This document shows, piece by piece, positions 48,516 to 55,310 of a stretch of DNA of 55,310 bases; the first letter of the stretch is position 1; each line of letters opens with the position of its first letter. This stretch comes from an uncultured Collinsella sp. Its GTDB lineage: Bacteria; Actinomycetota; Coriobacteriia; Coriobacteriales; Coriobacteriaceae. The notes under the pieces were generated by a model. The model was not told where the DNA came from. It saw nothing but the letters and a program-made list of their open reading frames with translations, and searched no databases. A program made the translations under genes and the position numbers. Location of the stretch: assembly GCA_900759335.1 (NCBI GenBank), contig CAAEUX010000047.1, positions 1 to 55,310 of the forward strand, given 5' to 3'.

Positions 48516-49586
48516 CTACACCGGGCACGCCACTGTGGGCAAGCCTCGTCGCTCGTCAAAACCAAAGACGATGTTGGCGCACTGGACCGCCTGGCCTGCT
48601 GCACCCTTGCACAGATTGTCGATGGCGCCCGTAGCCACCAGAACGCCCGCACGCTTGTTGAGCGCGAGGCCGATTTGGGCGGCGTTGGTGCCGACGACCG
48701 AAGCCGTCTTGGGCTGCTGGCCGGCATCGAGTACGCGCACGAAGGTTCGACCGGCGTAGAACTGCTTGTAATGGTCGACAACGTCCTCAAGGGTCAAGGT
48801 ATCGATAGCCTGCGGCGTAAGCGGCATCGTCACCGTAGAGAGCAGACCGCGCTTGAGCGGTGCCAGGTGCGGGGTAAAAACGACGCGATCGGTTAGGCCA
48901 AGAATCTGCTCGATCTCGGGCGTATGACGATGCTTGCCCACGCCATATGCCTCCAGATTCTCGTCTGCACTGCAAAAATGCGTGCGGGCGTTGCAGGACT
49001 TACCGGCACCCGTTACACCGCTGATGGCGTCAACGACCACGGGGCCGCTCTGGGCAACCCAGCCCGCGCGCACGGCAGGCGCGGCAGCAAGGCTCGTTGC
49101 GGTGGGATAGCAACCGGCGCAGGCAACCAGCACGGACTTGCCGCCAGCATAATCGGATGCGGCGGTCTCCAAGTCCCGACAGAACAGCTCGGGCAGACCA
49201 AAGGCGCGGCTCTTGAGTAGCTCGGGGCTCGTGTGCTCGGCGGCATACCAGGCCTCAAAGGTGGCCGGATCGCTCAGGCGATAGTCGGCCGAGAGGTCAA
49301 TGCAGGAAACTCCCGCGGCAAGCAGGGCGGGCACCTGTGCCATGGCAGCTGTGTGCGGCACGGCCAAAAAGACCGCATCGCAGTTCTTGAGCTCGGGGGC
49401 GTCATGCGTCGTGAAAACAAGATCGCTTACGCCGGTGAAGCTCGGGTACACCGCAGACAACGGCTGGCCGGCATCGGCGTTGGACGTAATGGCAGCAAGT
49501 TCAAACTCGGGATGACCGAGGACGAGGCGAATGAGCTCGGCGCCGGCATATCCAGCCGCACCGACGATTCCAACCTTTAAAGACAT
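48516..49586 (-). CDS. argC: N-acetyl-gamma-glutamyl-phosphate reductase
   Basis: 356-aa NADPH-dependent reductase, type 1. The Rossmann start VGIVGAAGYAGAELIRLVLGHPEFEL is at 5-30 and the catalytic Cys is in VACAGCYPTATSLA (C159). The His-containing KHRHTPEIEQIL and LAPLKRGLLSTVTMPL segments follow. First gene of argCJBD with an ARG-box-like palindrome about 110 bp upstream. Confidence 0.95.
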   Translation of the reverse strand: MSLKVGIVGAAGYAGAELIRLVLGHPEFELAAITSNADAGQPLSAVYPSFTGVSDLVFTTHDAPELKNCDAVFLAVPHTAAMAQVPALLAAGVSCIDLSADYRLSDPATFEAWYAAEHTSPELLKSRAFGLPELFCRDLETAASDYAGGKSVLVACAGCYPTATSLAAAPAVRAGWVAQSGPVVVDAISGVTGAGKSCNARTHFCSADENLEAYGVGKHRHTPEIEQILGLTDRVVFTPHLAPLKRGLLSTVTMPLTPQAIDTLTLEDVVDHYKQFYAGRTFVRVLDAGQQPKTASVVGTNAAQIGLALNKRAGVLVATGAIDNLCKGAAGQAVQCANIVFGFDERRGLPTVACPV

Positions 49587-49673
49587 ATCTAACTCCTTGT
49601 CTGCAGTTTATGCACCAATGCGCATTCCGCAGCCGTCGTTATGAAGTGGGTTGAAACTTTAGCACCAAAAGAT

Positions 49674-49710
49674 GCATATCTACGCAAATCTTTTGCATAT
49701 TCATGCATTG
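49674..49710 (-). promoter_or_regulatory. ARG-box-like operator of argCJBD
   Basis: TGCATATTCATGCA (49694-49707) is a palindrome resembling ArgR/AhrC boxes, and ATGCATAT lies 20 bp away at 49672-49679. Paired boxes in front of argC are the usual arrangement. The regulator gene argR is not next to the operon here. Confidence 0.6.
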
Positions 49711-49752
49711 AAACAGTCCCGACACATTCACTCGAAGGAATTGACAAATAAA

Positions 49753-49807
49753 TGCGGGCCCCATATTGCCCAGTGCGCCTTACGGTGACGTTGCGATGTG
49801 GGGCCCG
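49753..49807 (-). terminator. Terminator of the first PNPOx-like gene
   Basis: CGGGCCCCATA (49755-49765) pairs with TGTGGGGCCCG (49797-49807) around a structured 31-nt loop. On the minus strand it is followed by CATTTATTTG. Confidence 0.65.
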
Positions 49808-49852
49808 ATATAGACGGTTATTTAAATTGTTGGAGCCGTCGGGAGAACTCTT

Positions 49853-50263
49853 TTAGAGCTCGACAGGTACCCATTCGTCGTGGTTGCAGATGAAAGCCTC
49901 CGGCTCCTCCACGCTAAAGAAGACGAGCGTGGGATCGCCTGCGCCCTCGTAGTGCTCGCCTAGGCGCTCCAGGTGCTTCCAGCCTGCCTCGCGCATATCG
50001 GGAGCGGCCTGGTCATCCAGGCCCGCATGCCCGCGCAAGATGAGCCAGCCATGGCCCGGCCACCAACTCGTGGCCTCAAAGCGTTGATTTTGCAGCAGCT
50101 CTTGCCACACGTCTTTGGTGCGCGCCGTTACAAACCACAGCTTGCCGTCCTGAATCTGCGCAAACGAAAACGGACGCACATGCGGCTGTCCGTCAACGCT
50201 CGTCGCCAAATACCATGCCGGCACCGACGTCAGATACTCCAAAACCGTATTCAATCCATCCAT
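49853..50263 (-). CDS. Pyridoxamine 5'-phosphate oxidase-like protein
   Basis: 136-aa split-barrel flavin-binding protein (LTSVPAWYLATSVDGQPHVRPFSFAQIQDGKLWFVTARTKDVWQELLQNQRFEATSW). It is too short for true PdxH and probably binds FMN or F420-like cofactors in a stress or detoxification role. AGGAGG lies 4 nt before the ATG at 50263. It is a paralogue of the next gene upstream (PAWYLAT, PHVRPFSF/PRVRPFSF, GKLWF). Substrate unknown. Confidence 0.8.
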   Translation of the reverse strand: MDGLNTVLEYLTSVPAWYLATSVDGQPHVRPFSFAQIQDGKLWFVTARTKDVWQELLQNQRFEATSWWPGHGWLILRGHAGLDDQAAPDMREAGWKHLERLGEHYEGAGDPTLVFFSVEEPEAFICNHDEWVPVEL

Positions 50264-50304
50264 GCGTCCTCCTGGCACTAGTCTTTTTGGGTCAGGGCTG
50301 ATTT

Positions 50305-50347
50305 AGCTACTTTGGCGATGGTTTTTAATCCCCGTCCCAAATTAGCT
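50305..50347 (-). other. Hairpin between the two PNPOx-like genes
   Basis: AGCTACTTTGG (50305-50315) pairs with CCAAATTAGCT (50337-50347), 10 of 11 matching. The loop on the minus strand contains GACGGGGATTAAAA. It lies 10 bp after the upstream gene's stop and resembles the post-stop hairpins elsewhere. Confidence 0.5.
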
Positions 50348-50356
50348 GCCCTAGGG

Positions 50357-50803
50357 TTAAAGCTCCAGGCGTTCCTCGCTGCCGTCGATATCGCAGAAGC
50401 GGGCGACGATGTTGCGAACCGAGAAAAACGCAAGGCGACCGTCGTTGGCGCCCTCGTGGTCTTCGCCGATGCCCACCATGTGCTTAAAGCCGGCTTGGCG
50501 CACCCGGTCGCTCACGACCGCGTCGTCCTCGAGCGCGGCCTCGCCGGTCAGCACAATCCAACACTCCCCCGGTTTCCAGCCCGAAACCTCAAACTTGGGG
50601 TTCGCGCTGAGCTCGGCCCACACGTCCTTACCGCGCGAGGTGCAAAACCACAGCTTGCCATCATCGACCATGGCAAACGAGAACGGCCTCACGCGCGGCT
50701 GATGTCCGTCCGTCACGTCGATCGTGGCAAGATACCACGCCGGAATACGCCTAAGATACGAACAGGCGCGCTCGAGCTGCGCCGTGCGATCGTTGTCGGC
50801 CAT
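50357..50803 (-). CDS. Pyridoxamine 5'-phosphate oxidase-like protein (paralogue)
   Basis: 148-aa split-barrel protein (LRRIPAWYLATIDVTDGHQPRVRPFSFAMVDDGKLWFCTSRGKDVWAELSANPKFEVSGWKPGECWIVLTGEA). It aligns along its length with the 136-aa neighbour, so the two arose by tandem duplication and divergence. It lies 30 bp downstream of ecfT in the same direction and may be co-transcribed with the riboflavin transporter, which would fit a flavin-dependent enzyme. Function not known. Confidence 0.8.
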   Translation of the reverse strand: MADNDRTAQLERACSYLRRIPAWYLATIDVTDGHQPRVRPFSFAMVDDGKLWFCTSRGKDVWAELSANPKFEVSGWKPGECWIVLTGEAALEDDAVVSDRVRQAGFKHMVGIGEDHEGANDGRLAFFSVRNIVARFCDIDGSEERLEL

Positions 50804-50833
50804 AGGGACCCCTTTTCTGCGCTCGAATCGCGC

Positions 50834-51634
50834 CTAAACAAGTTGAAGATTGATGACGATGACGCAGATGAGCAGCAACGCCGTCACCACCACCGCCAAC
50901 GCATCGCCGCGGCCAAATGCAAGCGCATGCAGACGCGTGCGGCCCTGCTCGCCATGATAGCAACGGGCATCCATGGCGGCAGACAGCGTTTCGGCATGAC
51001 GGAACACGCCCGTGAACAGCGGAATCGCCACACTGCCAAGCATACGCACGCCGCCGAGCGGGCCTCCCGTCACGCGCGCACCGCGGCTCGCCTGCGCATC
51101 GGCCGTCTGCTTCATCTCAGTGGCAAACTGCGGCATAAAGCGCAGCGCGATACCCATGATCATGCCGAGCTCGTGCGCAGGAAGTCCCACACGCGCAAAC
51201 GGCGCGAGCAGGCGCTCAAAGCCCGCGGTGAGGTCGAGCGTCGGTGTGGTGAGCGTGATAGCGCTCATACCGGCCATCATCAAGGTCAGGCGGCACGCCA
51301 TAAAGGCAGCGGAATGCAGCGAGCCCTCGCTTATCTGCAAAAAGCCGAGCTGCCACAAAATGCGCCCGCTCTGGTCGGAAAACAGGTTGAGCACCGCGAC
51401 CACCGCGACAATCGCCAGCAGCGGTGCCATCGATGACAGGACGCGACGAGCCGGCACCCGGGATACGACATAGATCAGGACAACGAAGATTGCGACCGGG
51501 ACCAGTCCGCGGAAGCTACTGACCGTGAGCGTCGTGATCAGAAACACAAAGCCCAAGAGCAACTTGGTTCGCGGGTCCAGGCGGTGGATTGCACTATCGC
51601 CGGGATAGTAGCTGCCAAACGAAAACGCCTCCAT
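50834..51634 (-). CDS. ecfT: ECF transporter transmembrane component EcfT
   Basis: 266-aa integral membrane scaffold of the energy-coupling factor transporter, with about five or six helices. The coupling helix shows the Ala-Arg-Gly-like motif ADAQASRGARVTGGPLG (about residues 175-191), which contacts the ATPases. N terminus FSFGSYYPGDSAIHRLDPRTKLLLGF is typical of the family. Its start overlaps the ecfA stop by one base. Confidence 0.92.
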   Translation of the reverse strand: MEAFSFGSYYPGDSAIHRLDPRTKLLLGFVFLITTLTVSSFRGLVPVAIFVVLIYVVSRVPARRVLSSMAPLLAIVAVVAVLNLFSDQSGRILWQLGFLQISEGSLHSAAFMACRLTLMMAGMSAITLTTPTLDLTAGFERLLAPFARVGLPAHELGMIMGIALRFMPQFATEMKQTADAQASRGARVTGGPLGGVRMLGSVAIPLFTGVFRHAETLSAAMDARCYHGEQGRTRLHALAFGRGDALAVVVTALLLICVIVINLQLV

Positions 51635-53538
51635 TAGCAGCCCTCCTCTCGCGCGACCGTCTTGGATTTAGCAATGTCCACGACGTTAGAAGGACCGTCA
51701 GAGCGACCGATTAGCAGGTCCACCAACTCGTCTGCCAGCGACTCAACCGTATAGAGGCCGTCAAAACGCAGCGGCACGCCTGCCTTCGTAAGCGCCAGCG
51801 CCATGCGCTGGGCAGCAGGTACGCCCAAGCCGATCGACTTGAGCTCATCGGCATGCGCAAACACCTGAGCGGGCGTGCCCTCGGCAAACACCGCGCCTTC
51901 GTTCATCACTACGATACGGTCGCAGCAATTGGCCAGGTCATCCATGCTGTGCGAAACCATGACGACGGTCAGGCCATCGCGGTGAAGTCGATCGATGAGC
52001 TCCAAGAAATCACTGCGCGCCGCCGGATCGAGCCCCGCCATGGGCTCATCGAGTACCAGGACCTCGGGCTCCACGGCAAGCACGCCAGCAAACGCCACGC
52101 GCCGCTGCTGCCCGCCCGAGAGCTCAAAGGGGCTCTTGTCGCCCACCGTGGCCAGGTCGAGGCCCGCGCGCGAGAGCGATGACTCAACGCGGCGGGCAAC
52201 CTCGGCCTGCGACAAGCCAAGGTTACGCGGACCAAATGCCACGTCCTGTGCCACGGTCTCGGCAAACAGCTGACGCTCGGGATATTGAAACACCACGCCG
52301 ACCTTGGCCTTAACCGCGGCGGCGTCTTTCTTGTTTGACAGATCGAGCCCCAGCGCGCGAACGGATCCCTCCTGGGGGCGAATCAGACCGTTGAGATGCT
52401 GAACCAGCGTCGACTTACCCGAACCGGTATGACCTGCCAAGCCCAGGAACTCGCCGCGACGCACCGTCAGCGATACATCGCGCAGCGCCCAGGGACTGCT
52501 AGGATCATTGCCCCAGAGGGCCTGTTTGTTCGATGTGCCCTCGGCGGCTGAGCGCTTGTGCCAACGACGACGCTCGCGGGCGCTCAGCGAATAGCTATAC
52601 GAAAGGTGCGAAATCTCGATGACGGGCTGCTGCGCGTCTGCGCCATCGATTGCAGAGGAGACGTTGTCGGGAATACGAGGATCGGATGCGAAAGGCCGCC
52701 CGGCGATGCCTGTCCTACTCCGCTCGGTATAAGCCTGCGCTATATCGGCGACCATATCCGCCTCGCGCACCTGCGCGCAAATGGGCACGCCCTTCGCGCG
52801 AAGCGCCATGCCAAGACAGCACGATGCCGGCATATCCAGGTTCAGCCGCGCGAGTTCGTCCGCCCGCGTCAAGATCTCCTCGGGCGTACCGAGCATGGCA
52901 ACGCGGCCCGCCTGGAAGACAGCAACGCGATCGGCCTCAGCGGCCTCTTCCATAAAGTGCGTAATCATCACGATGGTCATGCCGCGTTCATGCAGCGCAT
53001 GACAGGCCTTCATAAGGCCCTTGCGCCCGCGCGGATCGAGCATCGAGGACGCCTCGTCCAAAATGAGCACGCGCGGCTCCATGGCGAGCACGCCGGCAAG
53101 CGCCACGCGTTGCTTTTGTCCGCCCGAGAGAGCGTGGGTCTCGTGGCGCTCAAAGCCCACCAGACCCACGGCCTTTAGCGCCTCGCGCACGCGCTGCGCG
53201 ATCTGGGCCGATTCGACCCCTAAGTTCTCGGGACCAAACGCAACATCGTCCTCGACAAGCGTCGCCACAAGCTGGTCGTCGGGATTCTGGAACACCATGC
53301 CCGCAGTCGAGCGGACGTCGTAGACCAGCTCGGGGTCGGACGCGTCCATGCCGTTGACACACACCGTTCCCGCATCGGGCTGCAGTAGCGCGTTCAAATG
53401 CTTGGCAAACGTCGACTTGCCCGACCCATTGCCGCCGAGGATGCAGAAAAACTCGCCATCCTCGATGTTCAGATCGATGCCATCGAGCGCCAGTGCAGCA
53501 CCGTCATAGCTAAAGGAAACGCCCCGACACTCAATCAT
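51634..53538 (-). CDS. ecfA: ECF transporter ATPase, fused EcfA1-EcfA2
   Basis: 634-aa protein with two complete ABC ATPase domains in one chain. The first has GGNGSGKST (about 34-42), ALSGGQKQRVALAG and RVLILDEAS; the second has GHTGSGKST (about 367-375), ELSGGQQRRVAFAG and EVLVLDEPM. A linker of about 70 residues joins them. In most bacteria these are two genes (ecfA1, ecfA2). It overlaps ribU upstream by 4 nt (ATGA) and ecfT downstream by 1 nt. It powers the riboflavin S component and perhaps other S components encoded elsewhere. Confidence 0.93.
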   Translation of the reverse strand: MIECRGVSFSYDGAALALDGIDLNIEDGEFFCILGGNGSGKSTFAKHLNALLQPDAGTVCVNGMDASDPELVYDVRSTAGMVFQNPDDQLVATLVEDDVAFGPENLGVESAQIAQRVREALKAVGLVGFERHETHALSGGQKQRVALAGVLAMEPRVLILDEASSMLDPRGRKGLMKACHALHERGMTIVMITHFMEEAAEADRVAVFQAGRVAMLGTPEEILTRADELARLNLDMPASCCLGMALRAKGVPICAQVREADMVADIAQAYTERSRTGIAGRPFASDPRIPDNVSSAIDGADAQQPVIEISHLSYSYSLSARERRRWHKRSAAEGTSNKQALWGNDPSSPWALRDVSLTVRRGEFLGLAGHTGSGKSTLVQHLNGLIRPQEGSVRALGLDLSNKKDAAAVKAKVGVVFQYPERQLFAETVAQDVAFGPRNLGLSQAEVARRVESSLSRAGLDLATVGDKSPFELSGGQQRRVAFAGVLAVEPEVLVLDEPMAGLDPAARSDFLELIDRLHRDGLTVVMVSHSMDDLANCCDRIVVMNEGAVFAEGTPAQVFAHADELKSIGLGVPAAQRMALALTKAGVPLRFDGLYTVESLADELVDLLIGRSDGPSNVVDIAKSKTVAREEGC

Positions 53539-54125
53539 GCGTGGCCTTTGACCTGGTCCTTCTTGGGCGTGATGAGATTAGAGACCGCCTTGTACACCGC
53601 CAGCGTCAACACCGAGTTGAGCACGGTCTTGATGAGGTTGAACGGCAGCACGGCGGGAATCATGAGCGGGGCGATCACATCGACCGAGCCATACCAGAAC
53701 CAAACGCCGATGGTTAGGTTCGCGACCATGGACAGCGCCGTAGCGGCAATGACGCCGAGCGCCAGGCCAATCACAGCACCCTTGTAGGTGTGCATCTTTT
53801 GGTAGACAATCGCCGCGGGCAGAATAAAGCCCAGCGTAGCAACCAGGTTCATAAGCGCGCCGACCCAGTCACCCGTGGTGAGCGCATGGATAACGATCGC
53901 CATAGCGGCAACAGCGGTGCCGGCACCAGGGCCATACGCAAATCCACACACCATCGCCGGCACCAGCGACGGGTCATACGTCAAAAACGGCGCCGAGGGA
54001 AGAATGGGCAGCTGTACATACATAAACAGTGCTCCCAAGGCGCACATCAACGCCATGGTAACGAGCTGTTTGGTGCTCCACCTATTCGTGTTCTCAAAAT
54101 GGATATGCTGCGACTGTTCAGACAT
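53535..54125 (-). CDS. ribU: ECF S component, RibU-type riboflavin transporter
   Basis: 196-aa membrane protein with about six helices. Near the N terminus KQLVTMALMCALGALFMYV is the Ala-rich helix that docks to EcfT. FLTYDPSLVPAMVCGFAYGPGAGTAVA is typical of RibU. The riboflavin assignment is strongly supported by the FMN riboswitch ending 12 bases before the ATG. Start at 54125 is used because AGGTGA precedes it; an in-frame ATG at 54146 lies inside the riboswitch. Confidence 0.92.
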   Translation of the reverse strand: MSEQSQHIHFENTNRWSTKQLVTMALMCALGALFMYVQLPILPSAPFLTYDPSLVPAMVCGFAYGPGAGTAVAAMAIVIHALTTGDWVGALMNLVATLGFILPAAIVYQKMHTYKGAVIGLALGVIAATALSMVANLTIGVWFWYGSVDVIAPLMIPAVLPFNLIKTVLNSVLTLAVYKAVSNLITPKKDQVKGHA

Positions 54126-54136
54126 AAGATCACCTG

Positions 54137-54315
54137 CCTCTTTCATCCGGACTCTAACCGTTGGTACTGGGATCTCACCAGTTCAGCCGGCATGCGAACC
54201 AACGCACACACGGGTCGCGGACTCATCGGCTCGGTCGCAGGCATCTCGCCTGCGCCACGGCGTCCCTTTGACACCGCCCGATTTACCGCCAGTGGGGAAT
54301 TTCACCCCGCCCTGA
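54137..54315 (-). ncRNA. FMN riboswitch (RFN element)
   Basis: All conserved blocks are present in order on the minus strand: AGGGCGGGGTGAAATTCCCC, CTGGCGGTAA, GAGCCGATGAGTCCGCGACC, CTGAACTGGTGAGATCCCAG, ACGGTTAGAGTCCGGATGAA and AGAGG. It ends 12 nt before the ribU start and next to the ribosome binding site, with no terminator between, so control is probably at translation: FMN would hide AGGTGA. Confidence 0.95.
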
Positions 54316-54328
54316 AACAGCAATTGCA

Positions 54329-54356
54329 AGTGTAGCACGAGCGGATATTCGCGCAA
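54329..54356 (-). promoter_or_regulatory. Promoter of the ribU-ecfA-ecfT operon
   Basis: On the minus strand TTGCGC (54351-54356) and extended -10 TGC-TACACT (54329-54334) are 16 bp apart. They end 14 bp before the riboswitch. Confidence 0.6.
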
Positions 54357-54570
54357 GTATGCCAAGGGTAATTTGTGGCGGGGACCAGTTGCCGCAACAA
54401 CCACGTTCCCCACCCATCCCAAAGTAACGCGCCTTTCGCGGCAAAGCCGCGAAACAGCGACCGGGACACGTATCCCCATCAGCCACGATCACCGCCCACG
54501 CCGACCTCAAGGCCGTAAACGCAGGGAATCCGGGGGCGGGACGGGGGTTTCTCTCCGGAACATTCCGCAC
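54357..54570. other. Gene-free stretch with a palindrome
   Basis: No gene recognised. It holds the perfect hairpin TTTCGCGGC-AAA-GCCGCGAAA at 54434-54454, which lacks a T-tract. The stretch lies between the riboflavin operon promoter and the insertion-sequence remnant. Confidence 0.5.
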
Positions 54571-54849
54571 TGATATCTTCTGAATTGAAGACGTCGATGA
54601 TGCACCCGTATACCATTGACGTCGACACCATCAGATGCGGACCGCGCGGTGACCCCACATTCCGCTGGCGCCCACAGGGCTGCCCTCGTTTCCTGACATG
54701 TCCCGCGCGGGCCGCGGCGAGCCGAGACCGCCGCATGACCTAATAGGAGCATGGAGCGATACCGCGGACCCGAACAACCGCATTCTATCGCGCCCCGTCA
54801 GTGTGCCGTCTGCCCGGTCCAGGCGAGCACGGAAAGAACGGAGCGAGGC
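54571..54849 (+). other. Non-coding leader of the IS110-type remnant
   Basis: About 280 bp without a credible gene precede the truncated transposase, with GC-rich complementary segments (for example CCGCGCGGGCCGCGG around 54704-54718). In the IS110 subgroup the region upstream of the transposase encodes the bridge RNA, so a bridge-RNA remnant may lie here. This is inference from position only. Confidence 0.35.
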
Positions 54850-55221
54850 ATGCAAAACGAATCGACACCCGGCGCCCGCGGGCCGGTCTTCTGCGGGGTC
54901 GACACCCACGCCGACTCGCACTGGCTGTGCGTCCTCGACTGGAGGGGCCGCAAGGTCCTGTCCCGCCGGTTCCCCGCCGACGCGGCGGGCTACGAGGCGC
55001 TCGCCGGGGCGATCGCGGCGGCCGGGGAGCCGGCCTGCGTCGCGATGGAGGGGACGTCGTCCTACGGGGCGGGCCTCACCAGGCACCTCGCGTCGCTGGG
55101 GATGCCCGTGCGCGAGGCGCTCTCCCCGGCGAGGACGCAGAGGAGGCGCCCGGGGCAGGGGAAGTGCGACGAGTCGGACGCGGAGAGGGCCGCCCGCGCG
55201 GCGATGTCCGGCTCGTGTTAG
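54850..55221 (+). pseudogene. Truncated IS110-family transposase
   Basis: 123 aa of a transposase that is usually 350-400 aa. The N-terminal RuvC-like DEDD domain is recognisable: GVDTHADSHWLCVLDWRGRKVL (first Asp), AAGYEALAGAIAAAG, CVAMEGTSSYGAGLTRHLASLGMPVREALSPARTQ (Glu) and KCDESDAERAARAAM (the Asp pair). The frame then ends at MSGSC and the catalytic-Ser Tnp_20 domain is absent, so it cannot transpose by itself. GC content is higher than the surroundings, indicating transfer. GAGCGAGG precedes the ATG. Confidence 0.8.
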
Positions 55222-55245
55222 CGCTACTGTAAAAACAACCAATTT

Positions 55246-55305
55246 CGCCATCGCACTTTAGCCGATTCCGCCAACGCAATTTCCCCAATCACGCCAACGC
55301 ATTTT
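55246..55305. repeat. 23-bp direct repeats at the right edge
   Basis: CGCCATCGCACTTT (55246), CGCCAACGCAATTT (55269) and CGCCAACGCATTTT (55292) recur exactly 23 bp apart with differing 9-bp spacers. The array begins 25 bp after the transposase stop and may continue past the window. Confidence 0.6.
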
Positions 55306-55310
55306 CACCA

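Overview
The window is chromosomal DNA from a GC-rich gut actinobacterium of the class Coriobacteriia, most likely Collinsella or a close relative. This assignment is an inference from base composition, protein style and gene order; no 16S rRNA gene is present. Almost all of it is housekeeping core genome, mostly on the minus strand, with small accessory patches of repeats, HipA-type genes and one insertion-sequence remnant.

Layout. 1-3.7 kb (plus): an MscS channel, then a translationally coupled pair made of a ParB-like/BMP-domain protein and a metallophosphoesterase. 3.7-8.2 kb (minus): rplA, rplK, nusG, secE, tRNA-Trp, rpmG, tuf and tRNAs Met, Thr, Tyr. 8.15-8.9 kb: gene-free, with a threefold 80-bp repeat array. 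8.9-10.6 kb: tRNA-Thr(UGU) and an HTH/HipA-like kinase fusion behind a perfect inverted repeat. 10.6-16.1 kb (minus): yacP, rlmB, cysS, ispF, ispD, disA. Apart from the accessory insert, the order disA-ispD-ispF-cysS-rlmB-yacP-rpmG-secE-nusG-rplK-rplA matches Bacillus subtilis. 16.2-19 kb (plus): a manganese riboswitch with mntP, then hipB-hipA. 19-29.5 kb (minus): pepD, clpC, a TetR regulator coupled to a very large acyl-CoA dehydratase activase-like protein with its own palindromic operator, and a DUF2798-type membrane protein. 29.8-43.8 kb (minus): a ThrE-like exporter, lysS carrying an extra tRNA-binding domain, greA, tatA, tRNA-Pro, ispE, veg, dtd, rdgB, rph, murI, a HAD phosphatase, murE, asnB. 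44.0-44.6 kb: tRNA-Val, a 187-bp duplication of its 3' end and terminator, and a MITE-like inverted-repeat element. 44.7-49.6 kb (minus): argD, argB, argJ, argC behind an ARG-box-like site. 49.8-54.3 kb (minus): two PNPOx-like proteins and a riboflavin ECF transporter (ecfT, fused ecfA, ribU-type S component) under an FMN riboswitch. 54.85 kb to the end: a truncated IS110-type transposase and a 23-bp direct-repeat array running off the window.

Themes. Translation and transcription machinery, isoprenoid precursor synthesis (ispD, ispF, ispE), cell-wall precursor synthesis (murI, murE), second-messenger c-di-AMP (disA), arginine synthesis and vitamin uptake are all represented. Regulation visible directly includes two riboswitches, three palindromic operators (HTH-HipA, HipBA, TetR), an ARG-box-like site and many Rho-independent terminators. 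Several intergenic hairpin families recur within the window and look like dispersed, mobile or selected genomic repeats.
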